Shown: positions 36,029 to 44,973, counted from the first letter of the stretch. The stretch is 64,000 bases of DNA from Cognatundibacterium luofuense (GCF_018139685.1 NZ_JAGSPN010000002.1:310001-374000); one strand, 5' to 3'. Notes: generated from the letters alone by a model not told the origin. Made by a program: numbers and translations.

Positions 36029-37408
36029 TTAAGGTTGCGGCTGAGCAAGCAAGCCGCTGGCATAGCGCAGTTGGATATCTGACAAAGTCAGATCATATTT
36101 CGCCTGATAGCGGTTGGCGTGTGCTTGTAATCTGCGGGTCTCAGCGTCAAGAACTTCCGTATTACTTGCAAGACCATTCCGATAACGCTCTCTTGCAAGT
36201 TCACTGACTTGCTCTGCCTGTGCAACAGCCTTTTCTGCAAGTAGCTGTCTCGATGATGCCTCCTGATAATTCAGCCAGGCTTGTCTTACTTGCAGTGAAA
36301 TTTTTTCCTGGCTGTCTTTCAACATCTCTCCAACCGCCTGGCTCTCAGCGAGTAATTTGGACGATTGCTGCTTGATCAGCCCGCCATCAAACAGTTCCCA
36401 CTTCATCATAATTCCCGCATACCAGCCTTTATCCTGTGTCAGGTACCGGTTTTCCAGCTTCGCATAGCCAGCGCTGAATCCGATCTGCGGCAAATGACCC
36501 GCCCGGGTACTGGCTGCCTGTGCTGACAATGCTTGTGCCTGCTTACCCAGCGCTGTGACTTCAGGTCGCTGCGTCATTGCAGTGGCGGTTAACTCGGCAA
36601 GTGGAGTCTTGAAGTCAGAGGAGAGTTCAGGATCGTGCAAAGTAAGCGCTGCATCGGCGGAGCGACCCAGCCAACGGTTATATGTAGCTTTAGCGAGATT
36701 GAGCGAATTGGACGCCTGTAGTTGCAATTGCAAAGCGTTGGCAAGCGCTACTTCCGTTGCCAGTACATCATGTCTGGCCACATAGCCATGTGCATTGAGT
36801 TCACCGACATCCTTTGCATGCTGCCGCATCGTTGCAACATGACTGTCCGCCACCAGAACCGCATGTTGTGCACGCAATACAGCAACATATGTTTGTGCAA
36901 TGGCCAGTTTAAGGTCGGCAACTGCGACCTCAGTCATAGCATGCCGGGCATCCGAAGATGCATCCGCCGCACGAATGCCTGCACTGATTCGTCCGCTGGT
37001 CATCAACGGTACAGTCATTTCAACAAGACCAAAACCGGCCGCATCCTGTGCGAATGGCAATGATAGACTCTTCAGCGCCGGGATCGCGGGTAATGAAAGA
37101 TGCGCCGATGGCTCAGACTGAAGGCGCAGGTAGCCGGCATCCATCGTCACTTTTGGCATACTGACTGCTCTGGCTGAGGCTTGCTGTGCGCTAGCTGCCT
37201 GCTCCTGATAACGCGCCGCAAGCACGCTGTGATCCCTTGCCAATGCGATTTCCCATGCCTGCTGCAAGCTCTCTTGCGCCGCAACATCTGCGACGATCAT
37301 GTAACCATTGACCCAGATCAAACCTGATGCAAGCAACAGAATTCGTCTTGCTTTTTGCCGGGTCCTCCCGCCAAAATATTGCAGAAAAATTATTTTTTGC
37401 ATTTCCAT
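36029..37408 (-). CDS. TolC family outer-membrane efflux protein
   Basis: This 459-residue protein has an N-terminal signal/hydrophobic stretch, two long helical halves with alternating repeats (for example ALARDHSVLAARYQEQAASA, and RQLLAEKAVAQAEQVSELA) and the conserved NRYQAKYDLTLSDIQLRYASG end. This is the trimeric outer-membrane exit duct. It is the first gene of the exporter operon. Its 5' region lies next to the FNR-like box at 37515-37528, and a -10-like TAAACT is positioned for activation in this direction too. Confidence 0.9.
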   Translation of the reverse strand: MEMQKIIFLQYFGGRTRQKARRILLLASGLIWVNGYMIVADVAAQESLQQAWEIALARDHSVLAARYQEQAASAQQASARAVSMPKVTMDAGYLRLQSEPSAHLSLPAIPALKSLSLPFAQDAAGFGLVEMTVPLMTSGRISAGIRAADASSDARHAMTEVAVADLKLAIAQTYVAVLRAQHAVLVADSHVATMRQHAKDVGELNAHGYVARHDVLATEVALANALQLQLQASNSLNLAKATYNRWLGRSADAALTLHDPELSSDFKTPLAELTATAMTQRPEVTALGKQAQALSAQAASTRAGHLPQIGFSAGYAKLENRYLTQDKGWYAGIMMKWELFDGGLIKQQSSKLLAESQAVGEMLKDSQEKISLQVRQAWLNYQEASSRQLLAEKAVAQAEQVSELARERYRNGLASNTEVLDAETRRLQAHANRYQAKYDLTLSDIQLRYASGLLAQPQP

Positions 37409-37514
37409 AAATTCGATTAACCAATTGATTTTTATGCAGTTTTTATTAAATACGGGAAAATCTGCATATTGAAAACTGTTTCATCCAGTTTATTGCTGCA
37501 TATGCACATTTCAA

Positions 37515-37528
37515 TTGATCCGAATCAA
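37515..37528. promoter_or_regulatory. FNR/ANR-type binding site
   Basis: TTGATCCGAATCAA fits the FNR consensus TTGAT-N4-ATCAA perfectly, within AATTGATCCGAATCAATT. The hexamer GACAAT at 37551-37556 lies at the -10 position for a start near 37563, so the box is centred at -41.5, the class II activation position. The opposite direction is also possible: TAAACT on the minus strand (37487-37492) would be a -10 for tolC with the same spacing. Oxygen-limited activation is inference from these positions. Confidence 0.85.
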
Positions 37529-37550
37529 TTATTCCGGAGCAGCACTTTGT

Positions 37551-37556
37551 GACAAT
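37551..37556 (+). promoter_or_regulatory. -10 element of the phaC promoter
   Basis: GACAAT lies 22 bp after the end of the FNR-like box. It predicts a transcription start around 37563 and a leader of about 24 nt before the ATG at 37587. Confidence 0.6.
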
Positions 37557-37586
37557 GACTTAAGACAAAAAGGCGATATCCGACAA

Positions 37587-39434
37587 ATGGCAAGCGACCA
37601 CTCTCCGACTCCTCAACCTGGACATGTCATGCAAACTCCTTCCCAAAATTCGCAAGCACCTGCAGAACACATCTCTCCGGTTATCAGAATGATTTGCTAT
37701 CTGAGCGGTTGCAGCGATTCGCCTCATCCTCTTGATCTCGCTTTACATTACAGACTTTCGCAGATGACCGGCGGGCTCTCACCTGCCAGCCTGTTGCTTG
37801 CATTAGTAGACTGGAATCTGCACTTGAGTTTTTCACCTGGTAAGCAAATCGAATTAATCCGGCTGCTGGAAAATCAAATTAACGAGTGGCCAGCCTTGCT
37901 TTCACAAATGGGCGGCGGTCAAGTTCAAATCTCTGATGAAAAAGAAAGAATCAAAGACGGGCGATTTAAAGGAGATAGCTGGAAGACATGGCCATATAGC
38001 GCAATTAGCCATCATTTTTTTCAAACTCAGACATTCTGGGATGCGGCAACAACAGGTATCAGAGGCGTAAGCAAACATCACGAGAACGTTGTGAATTTCG
38101 CTGCCAGACAATGGTTGGATATGCTCGCACCACCAAACTTTTTTGCGACAAATCCTGAAGTTCAGAAACTAACCACTGAGCAGCGCGGCGCTAATCTCTG
38201 GCGAGGTTTTCAAAACTGGAATCATGATCTGCAGCAAAGTATCAAGCAGCAACTGAATCAATCTTCAGCGACTGAGGACTTAACGCATAAGCCGGGGAAA
38301 GATGTAGCGATTACCGAGGGGCAAGTCGTGTTCCGGAATCATCTGATCGAATTAATTCAGTATGCACCGGTTACCGAAACCGTACATCGCGAGCCGATAC
38401 TGATCGTGCCGTCCTGGATTATGAAATATTACATTCTGGATCTTTCACCGCACAATTCAATGGTGAAATTTCTGGTTTCGCAGGGCTTTACGGTATTCAT
38501 CATCTCTTGGCGAAATCCTGATTCAGAAGACCGGAACCTCGGTATGGATGATTATGTTGAGTCTGGTCTTTATACCGCAATGAAAGAAGTATCCCATCTA
38601 TGTAATGGGAACCCGGTACACACTGCAGGTTACTGTCTGGGCGGTACATTACTGTCTATAGGAATGGCTGGACTTTCAAGTGACCATGATTCAGACAAGA
38701 TGCCTGTGGCAAGTATGACTCTGTTAGCTGCACAAACAGATTTCACCGAACCTGGTGAACTGGGTCTATTTATTGACGAAAGCCAGCTGGCCATGCTTGA
38801 TGCGCTGATGTGGAAGCAAGGGTATCTGGATGGAAAACAAATGGCGGGATCGTTTCAACTTCTGAATTCAAAGGATTTGATATGGTCCAGAAATATGCGC
38901 CGCTATCTTTTGGGAAATGAAGAAAAGTCAAGCGACCTGATGTCCTGGAACTCTGACGTAACACGTATGCCTTACCGAATGCACAGTGAATATCTGAGAC
39001 ATTTGTTTCTGCATAACGATTTGGCTCAGGGTCGGTATCAGTTAAACGGGCGAACAGTCAGTTTAAAAGCAATCAAAGCACCCATGTTCGTTGTTGGGAC
39101 AGAAAAAGACCATGTCTCTCCCTGGCGTTCAGTATTTAAAATTCATAGCCTGAGCGATGCAACTGTCAGCTTTATTCTTGCTTCGGGAGGGCATAATGCG
39201 GGGATCGTCGCTGCGCCGGAAAATCCAAAATGCAGCTTTTATAGCGCAAAACAAATGCCCCCCGGCGCCCCGGTTCCATCGCCGGACGAATGGCTTGCCA
39301 ATGCAGTACACACAAATGGTTCATGGTGGCTGCACTGGAGTAACTGGCTTCGGCAAAATGGAACTGAGCAGGTTCCGGCGAGGCAGCTAGGACAGGAAAT
39401 TGTCCCTGCACCGGGCACTTACATATTTCAGTGA
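37587..39434 (+). CDS. phaC: PHA synthase-like polymerase
   Basis: This 615-residue protein has the PhaC-type lipase box AGYCLGG with the nucleophile cysteine near residue 350. Other core signatures are PSWIMKYYILDLSP, TVFIISWRNPD, the aspartate in GTEKDHVSPW and the histidine of ILASGGHNAG. These fit poly-3-hydroxyalkanoate synthases, which polymerise hydroxyacyl-CoA. ATG at 37587 is preferred; an alternative ATG lies at 37629. The promoter carries the FNR-like box. No phaA, phaB or phasin gene is adjacent, so substrate may come from other acyl-CoA genes. Confidence 0.85.
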   Translation: MASDHSPTPQPGHVMQTPSQNSQAPAEHISPVIRMICYLSGCSDSPHPLDLALHYRLSQMTGGLSPASLLLALVDWNLHLSFSPGKQIELIRLLENQINEWPALLSQMGGGQVQISDEKERIKDGRFKGDSWKTWPYSAISHHFFQTQTFWDAATTGIRGVSKHHENVVNFAARQWLDMLAPPNFFATNPEVQKLTTEQRGANLWRGFQNWNHDLQQSIKQQLNQSSATEDLTHKPGKDVAITEGQVVFRNHLIELIQYAPVTETVHREPILIVPSWIMKYYILDLSPHNSMVKFLVSQGFTVFIISWRNPDSEDRNLGMDDYVESGLYTAMKEVSHLCNGNPVHTAGYCLGGTLLSIGMAGLSSDHDSDKMPVASMTLLAAQTDFTEPGELGLFIDESQLAMLDALMWKQGYLDGKQMAGSFQLLNSKDLIWSRNMRRYLLGNEEKSSDLMSWNSDVTRMPYRMHSEYLRHLFLHNDLAQGRYQLNGRTVSLKAIKAPMFVVGTEKDHVSPWRSVFKIHSLSDATVSFILASGGHNAGIVAAPENPKCSFYSAKQMPPGAPVPSPDEWLANAVHTNGSWWLHWSNWLRQNGTEQVPARQLGQEIVPAPGTYIFQ

Positions 39435-40363
39435 GATGCTGGTTTGACTCGCTTCCAGAGATTCAGCAGTAAAACTGCTGCGACACCTGCAACAATGCCC
39501 GTAATTGCGTCCATCAAAACACTGGCAACCATACCCAACAAAGGGCTTTGAGAGATGTGAATAAACCATTCTGTAGCAGCTTCAGTTGCATGATGTACAG
39601 GCGGCAATCCATGTCCCAGTATGCCTCCGCCCACGGTAAACATCGCAATTGTGCCGGCAACCGCCAAAAATCTCATCAGCAAAGGGGCAAATCGAAGTAA
39701 GCCAGTTCCGATAAAATAACGCACATCCCTGCTATTTCCGGATTTTCGCTGCAGATACAAGCCAACGTCGTCAAGTTTAACAATCGCAGCAACAATCCCA
39801 TAAACACCGACTGTCATTAAAACGGCAATTAATGACATCACCGACAAACGTGTCATAAACGATGCCGTTGCAACTGTTCCCAACGTAATGATCATGATTT
39901 CTGCACTAAGCACGAAATCAGTCCGGATAGCTCCCTGAATTTTCTCTTTCTCAAGCTCTAACAAAGCCTGCTCATTGTCTGGACTTGCAAGCATGGCTGA
40001 AGCCTCATGGGCAACCTGATCATCGCCGTCTTCTTCATGGTGCATTATTTTTTCCGCACCTTCAAAACACAGAAACAATCCGCCAACCATCAATAGCGGC
40101 ATGACGGCCCAAGGTAGAAAACTGCTCAGCAACAATGCCAAAGGGAGCAAGATCAGTTTATTCCTGAAAGACCCTTTTGCCACAGCCCAGACGACGGGCA
40201 ATTCCCGGTCAGCGCGAACCCCGGCGACCTGCTCTGCATTCAAAGCCAGATCATCTCCGAGTACTCCGGATGTCTTGCCTGCTGCCACTTTCGTCATCGC
40301 AGCAACATCGTCCAATACTGTCACGATATCGTCTATAAGTGCCAAAAGGCTGGCTCCGGCCAT
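39428..40363 (-). CDS. yedI: DUF808 (YedI-like) membrane protein
   Basis: This 311-residue protein matches DUF808: it begins AGASLLALIDDIVTVLDDVA, then KTSGVLGDDLALNAEQVAGV, and has several membrane helices with a central acidic loop (KIMHHEEDGDDQ). Function is unknown. It ends convergently with phaC, overlapping by 7 bp. AAGG precedes the ATG. TATTAT on the minus strand (40408-40413) is a candidate -10, and an 11-bp palindrome GTTCACTGAAC at 40430-40440 overlaps the likely -35. Confidence 0.85.
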   Translation of the reverse strand: MAGASLLALIDDIVTVLDDVAAMTKVAAGKTSGVLGDDLALNAEQVAGVRADRELPVVWAVAKGSFRNKLILLPLALLLSSFLPWAVMPLLMVGGLFLCFEGAEKIMHHEEDGDDQVAHEASAMLASPDNEQALLELEKEKIQGAIRTDFVLSAEIMIITLGTVATASFMTRLSVMSLIAVLMTVGVYGIVAAIVKLDDVGLYLQRKSGNSRDVRYFIGTGLLRFAPLLMRFLAVAGTIAMFTVGGGILGHGLPPVHHATEAATEWFIHISQSPLLGMVASVLMDAITGIVAGVAAVLLLNLWKRVKPASH

Positions 40364-40496
40364 TTTTCAACCTTCCTTATTGTATTCACAAATTTTCAAA
40401 AAGCAGATAATACCGGAGAGGCCGCGTCAGTTCACTGAACAAAATGAAAATGGCACAAAAAAAGACATCTCAATAACTCGAACTCATTTCATAAAT

Positions 40497-40545
40497 ACAC
40501 GCGAGATGCGTTCGCACTCGTGGCTATTGATGAAATAAGTCCCAA
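40497..40545 (+). repeat. short dispersed repeat, copy E1
   Basis: The core GCGTTCGCACTCGTGGCTAT, followed by TGATGAAATAAGTCC, recurs inverted at about 42914-42950 (three differences) and, more weakly, at 43306-43333. One frame reads AFALVAIDEIS. The copies surround the GGDEF gene. Confidence 0.7.
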
Positions 40546-40607
40546 TGAAATGAAGTCAATCAAAATTTCAGCACGCTTATCGTTATCAGCACCGAGATAT
40601 CCAGCAC

Positions 40608-42632
40608 TTATTCAATTTCACGTTTGAACGGATAGCGCCCACGCATTTCCTCTGAAAATATACAAATGCCACCCGCATCAGATTGTTTCGCGTAATACAT
40701 CGCAATGTCTGCAGATTTTGCGAGAGTTCGCTCATCTTCTCCGTGGTCTGGATAAAACGCGATGCCTATACTTGCCCCAAGAGTTTTAGACATTTCTCCG
40801 ACTCTGAATGGCTGATCCAATGCATCACAAAGTTTTCTCGCAACCAAGATTGCATCCTCATCACTATATAAGTCCGGTAACAATCCGACAAATTCATCTC
40901 CGCCGATACGCCCGATCGTATCTGAATCTCTTATGGTAGTGCGCATACGTTGCGCGGCTTCTTGCAAAATCAGATCACCGAACGCATGTCCATGCGTATC
41001 GTTTACGGGTTTAAATTTATCTAAATCAATAAATAATAATGCAACCCTTCGGTTATGAATGCTTGCAAATTTCAGAGTTTCTCTGACTCTTTCAAAAAAC
41101 AGTACCCTATTCGGAAGATTAGTGAGACTGTCGTGGTGTGCAAGGTGCGCAAGTTTTTCACTGGCAATTTTACGCTCAGTAATGTCGCGCTTAACCGCGA
41201 CATAATTTGTTAAAGTGCCGGCGCTGTTAAATACCGGTGCTATATGCGCCTCTTCCCAATAAATCTCACCTGATTTCCGGCGATTAATTAATTCACCCGA
41301 CCACACTCGTCCCGCCAAAAGTGAGTCCCACATCAGGCTGTAGGTTTCAGCACTTGTAAGTCCGGACTTCAGAAGTTTAGGTGTTCTGCCAACAATTTCA
41401 TCAAGCGAATACCCTGTTTCACGAGTAAATTCGGGATTTACATATTCGATACTCGTATCGGGTCCCGTAATCATGGTCGGTGCGGGGCTATGTTCAATTG
41501 CAACTGACAGTAAATGCAGCCTGGATTGATGCTCTCTTAGTTCATTAATTGTGCGTTTAAGCTTACGATTGATATGAAATACGTAAGTAGTAAAAATTAA
41601 AACCACAAATATTAAGATCAGTGCAACAGTGAACATCGGATTCATTTGCCGTTCGCCCACACCATCTTTCCCACCCAACTCATACAAAAAACCTTCGAGC
41701 GGAAAGTTCTCTGGCAACATCTCAAGACCGGCATAGATGTCCGCAATGGCACGCCATCTCCCTGCATTCATATAACCCACTGCCACCAAGTCTGACCTCA
41801 TCAGGCTAGCAACTTCTTTTGCTTCAAAATGAAGGAAAGCGCTTGAGTTCAGTTCACCGTTACTGACAGGATATTTCCTGAGAATCACATCAATAATCTC
41901 CCCCTGATGCGATAATGCATATTCCCATCCCTTCAGACTTGCCCGAAGAAAAGCCTTCACACGTTCAGGGTGCTGAATGACTTCCATTTCACTGGTAAAT
42001 AGATTGTCACCGTAAAAATCAATTCCTGCTGAACGTGGGGTAAATATCTGAAAAGGAACCGACGATGCAGTTAAATGAAAAGGCTCACTGATCGAGTAGG
42101 CACTGATAACATCCGTACTGTGCGCTTTTAATTCGTCAACGGAGAAACTATGCGGCTGAATGCGCAATGCTGACAAAGGGACTCCTTCGGCTTTCAGATA
42201 AGCCAATAGTTCCTCCGACTGCGGCTCAAGCATCAAACGACGACCAACCAGGTCATGAATTGTCTGATTTTCCGAAAATTTCCTGGCAATTAATATCTGG
42301 GGGGAATGTTGAAAAATATTCGCAATAACCACTACTGGCTTACCGGCCTTACGCTCAAGTATCAAGCTACTCGTACCAACACCGTATTGCGCACGCCCGC
42401 TTAATACTTCCTCAGTAGTATGTGTCTTTGGTGTTCCTTCAGTGATTTCAACTTCTAATCCAGCATCCTTGTAGAAGCCTTTCTCTACAGCAGCGTAATA
42501 CCCTGCAAATTGAAATGCATGTCGCCATTTCAATTGCAACCGGACCTTCTCCTGAGCATGCGCACCAAATGAAAACGAAAGCACCGCAAGAAGACTCAGA
42601 GCTTTGGCAAAAAATTTTAATTTTTTCTTCAT
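40608..42632 (-). CDS. NMT1/THI5-type sensor diguanylate cyclase with PAS domain
   Basis: This 674-residue protein has a signal peptide, a periplasmic substrate-binding-like domain (LKWRHAFQFAGYYAAVEKGF, residues about 27-300), one transmembrane helix (VALILIFVVLIFTTYVFHI) and a PAS domain (YVNPEFTRETGYSLDEIVG). The C-terminal GGDEF domain has an intact GGDEF at 577-581 and the inhibitory-site RDSD five residues before it. No EAL domain. It probably makes cyclic-di-GMP in response to a periplasmic ligand; THI5-like domains bind pyrimidines, but the ligand here is unknown. ATG at 42630-42632 is chosen because it starts the signal peptide. Confidence 0.9.
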   Translation of the reverse strand: MKKKLKFFAKALSLLAVLSFSFGAHAQEKVRLQLKWRHAFQFAGYYAAVEKGFYKDAGLEVEITEGTPKTHTTEEVLSGRAQYGVGTSSLILERKAGKPVVVIANIFQHSPQILIARKFSENQTIHDLVGRRLMLEPQSEELLAYLKAEGVPLSALRIQPHSFSVDELKAHSTDVISAYSISEPFHLTASSVPFQIFTPRSAGIDFYGDNLFTSEMEVIQHPERVKAFLRASLKGWEYALSHQGEIIDVILRKYPVSNGELNSSAFLHFEAKEVASLMRSDLVAVGYMNAGRWRAIADIYAGLEMLPENFPLEGFLYELGGKDGVGERQMNPMFTVALILIFVVLIFTTYVFHINRKLKRTINELREHQSRLHLLSVAIEHSPAPTMITGPDTSIEYVNPEFTRETGYSLDEIVGRTPKLLKSGLTSAETYSLMWDSLLAGRVWSGELINRRKSGEIYWEEAHIAPVFNSAGTLTNYVAVKRDITERKIASEKLAHLAHHDSLTNLPNRVLFFERVRETLKFASIHNRRVALLFIDLDKFKPVNDTHGHAFGDLILQEAAQRMRTTIRDSDTIGRIGGDEFVGLLPDLYSDEDAILVARKLCDALDQPFRVGEMSKTLGASIGIAFYPDHGEDERTLAKSADIAMYYAKQSDAGGICIFSEEMRGRYPFKREIE

Positions 42633-43315
42633 AAATGCGCTGCCTTTGTATTCTCTGATGAATAAAATCCTGCGTGTAAATATTCTGCAAGCAAGTCGAT
42701 TCAAGTGCGCTTAGGCACTATCAGCCTGGTGAATTTATTCTCACTTGCAGATGCGCGTCTGGAGAAATATTGAAAGACTTTCACCAAATTCATTTACATC
42801 GCTACGCCGGACTCATATACGTCGCAATAGAAAAACTATTCAGAACAGGCAATATTGGTGGCACCCAATTTGATGGCTGCACTTTATAGTCTGCCCCTAA
42901 AAGATATTTAGAACTCATTTCATCAATAGCCACGAGTACGAACGCGAGGTGCCGGGAAGCCGTGCGCAGAGGTGTAGCAGGACAAATGAATTGCACCTCA
43001 ATCCACCCACGAAGCGACTTCCGCATATTTGCGGAAATCTGCACTCAGCAGTATAAGCCGGAGCCTGTACAAGCGACGCAACAAAGCAATATACCCAGCA
43101 CAGCCATTCCCGGCAGGTTCGGCTCATAGTGCACACTGGACAGCGTTGGACGCGTTGTGAATGGCACCACTTTCACTGCCTTGTCCCCTGCAGGGCGCAT
43201 ATGTGCTGGGCCATTACAGGTAAGCGCACATCGTTACGCAGGCAGCTTTGCTGCATGAATTCCCTGCTGCACCCTTGTCAGCCCGCGCTACAAGGTAAAC
43301 ACATCTCGCGGATAT
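42633..43315. other. gene-poor region with repeat copies E2 and E3
   Basis: About 680 bp without a convincing gene. It holds repeat E2 (about 42914-42950, minus) and, at its right end, E3. CCGCATATTTGCGG at 43021-43034 is a 14-bp near-palindrome also found in the tolA leader. An 80-codon minus-strand frame (42802-43044) covers E2 without ribosome-binding site and may be a decayed gene fragment. Confidence 0.6.
42910..42950 (-). repeat. short dispersed repeat, copy E2
   Basis: Read on the minus strand it matches E1 over GCGTTCGTACTCGTGGCTAT and TGATGAAATGAGTTC. It is inverted relative to E1, and the two flank the GGDEF gene. Confidence 0.7.
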
Positions 43316-43333
43316 TTATGAAATAAGTTCCGA
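43306..43333 (+). repeat. short dispersed repeat, weak copy E3
   Basis: CTCGCGGATATTTATGAAAT then AAGTTCC matches E1 CTCGTGGCTATTGATGAAAT then AAGTCCC with four differences. It overlaps the end of the Crp-family gene, so part of the match may be chance. Confidence 0.45.
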
Positions 43334-43936
43334 CGAGTTCTGGTGCTTTTTATTTCTCATTCTCGTTCTGATCCGGCTCAATGCCTCAGGTGTAATCCCC
43401 AGATATTTGGCAATATCTCTGATCTGGATACGTTTCACGATTGTTCGGTGGCTCTGCAAAAAGGAATGGTACCGGAGGTCCGGAGTCATTGTTAGTAACT
43501 CTCGTTCCCGCTGTTCTTTCCTGAGAATATGAGATTCCAATAAAACCCGTACCGCTCTCGACCAATCAGAATTTTTTTCAGCCAAATTCTGTAACGCCGG
43601 ATAATGCAATTGCTCAAGCTCGACATCTTCCAATGCAACTGCAAAATAATCTGTCTTACCACCGGAAATAATGACAGAAGGGCACGCAAAAAATCCTCCT
43701 TCACCGATAAAAGACTTTACCCATTCCTCACCGGTATCATCCAAATAGCTTAGCTTAACAATACCCCTTCGGATTACATAAATATAAGGTTGCCACTCGC
43801 CCGAACCAAAAATTTCCTGTGCTTTGGAAAATTGTCTTAACTGCGCTGCGTTTTCAAGAGTGTCCCAATCGGAAAGTTCGTTTCCGGCAGCACCACACAT
43901 CAGCACTTTTGTTTGCCGGAGGAATTTCAGTTCCAT
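43316..43936 (-). CDS. Crp/Fnr family transcriptional regulator
   Basis: This 206-residue protein has a cyclic-nucleotide-binding-like beta roll (residues about 30-125: QEIFGSGEWQPYIYVIRRGI, DDTGEEWVKSFIGEGGFF) and a C-terminal winged helix with IQIRDIAKYLGITPEALSRI. It lacks the N-terminal cysteine cluster of FNR, so it is not an iron-sulfur oxygen sensor of that type. The start overlaps the end of waaF by 10 bp, suggesting co-transcription with the LPS genes. Its targets are unknown; it may or may not bind the box at 37515. Confidence 0.88.
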   Translation of the reverse strand: MELKFLRQTKVLMCGAAGNELSDWDTLENAAQLRQFSKAQEIFGSGEWQPYIYVIRRGIVKLSYLDDTGEEWVKSFIGEGGFFACPSVIISGGKTDYFAVALEDVELEQLHYPALQNLAEKNSDWSRAVRVLLESHILRKEQRERELLTMTPDLRYHSFLQSHRTIVKRIQIRDIAKYLGITPEALSRIRTRMRNKKHQNSSELIS

Positions 43937-44952
43937 CGGAGAGAACTTTGAATACGATCAGCAACACTGTCCGGCATTAAGTTGCGCATGCACTGATGAT
44001 GTCCTAATGGGCATTCCCGTTGTTTGCACGGCATGCAATCCAGCGACAAATTAAATGACCACGACATGTCTGAAAATGGCGGAGCATGTGCGGGATCGGT
44101 CGGTCCGTAGATAGCTGCAACCGGACGGTTCAACGAAGAAGCTATATGAAGCAATCCCGAATCGTTACTAACCATCAGATCAGCGGCTGCAATCAAGGAT
44201 ACCGCCTGGAATAAGTCCGTTTTACCTGCGAGTATTTGTGCATCCGGTAGTCCACTCTTCACCTGAGCGCAAATATCCGTATCTTTGGCTGATCCCATAA
44301 GAATAATCTGCACCTTCGGATCAGCTTCACGCAATCGCTGTCCGAGCGATGCGAAGTGCTCTACTGGCCAGCGCTTCGCATTACCAAATTCAGCTCCCGG
44401 AGCAAAAATGACAATTCGCTGAGATCGCGTTAATCCAAATGTCGACAGTGCTGCATTCAGATCGTCGTCTTTAACAACAAGTTTTGGCTTCGGCACTTCA
44501 GCCGTAAAGGAATCTACCGGCGGATAAGCCAACGCCGCATAAAAGCGTGTCATCGCTCTTGGCCGCTGCTTATCATCAAAATGCATACGGTTAATCAGCC
44601 CATAGCGACTTTCGCCTTTATAACCGATGCGCAAAGGAATTCTCGCCAGCCATGGTAACAGTGCAAATTTGAAAGTATTTGGCAAAATATAGGCCGCACT
44701 ATAATTCTGCGACCGGAGTTTTCGGGCAAAGTTCAGCCTTTCGCGGAGTTGCAAAACACCGTGCCTGAACGGAGCCTGAATCACCTCAGTAACTTCAGGC
44801 ATCGCACGAACGACCTGTGCAACCCATGCGGTGGCCATAACATCAATCTGTACATCCGGATATTGCGTCTGCAGAAGTTGCAACAAAGGTTGGGCCATCA
44901 CCGCATCACCTATCCAGTTAGGCATGATCACCAGAACACGCTGATTTTTCAT
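43927..44952 (-). CDS. waaF: LPS heptosyltransferase II
   Basis: This GT9 enzyme adds the second heptose to the LPS inner core. The 341-residue protein has RVLVIMPNWIGDAVMAQPLL at the N-terminus, the donor site VSNDSGLLHIASSLNRPVAA and YGPTDPAHAPP, and a cysteine-rich end (DCMPCKQRECPLGHHQCM) typical of WaaF. An in-frame TTG lies three codons upstream; ATG at 44952 is preferred. It is 21 bp after msbA. Confidence 0.93.
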   Translation of the reverse strand: MKNQRVLVIMPNWIGDAVMAQPLLQLLQTQYPDVQIDVMATAWVAQVVRAMPEVTEVIQAPFRHGVLQLRERLNFARKLRSQNYSAAYILPNTFKFALLPWLARIPLRIGYKGESRYGLINRMHFDDKQRPRAMTRFYAALAYPPVDSFTAEVPKPKLVVKDDDLNAALSTFGLTRSQRIVIFAPGAEFGNAKRWPVEHFASLGQRLREADPKVQIILMGSAKDTDICAQVKSGLPDAQILAGKTDLFQAVSLIAAADLMVSNDSGLLHIASSLNRPVAAIYGPTDPAHAPPFSDMSWSFNLSLDCMPCKQRECPLGHHQCMRNLMPDSVADRIQSSLRWN

Positions 44953-44973
44953 ATTTTTCAAATTTCAGCAAAA

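Noticed and set aside
42802-43044. 80-codon minus-strand frame in the GGDEF-Crp gap
   Set aside because: No ribosome-binding site and no family match; may be a decayed fragment around repeat E2, so not listed as a gene.
43316-43936. Crp-family gene as the FNR that binds the box at 37515
   Set aside because: It lacks the cysteine cluster of FNR, so an oxygen-sensing role cannot be claimed from sequence.
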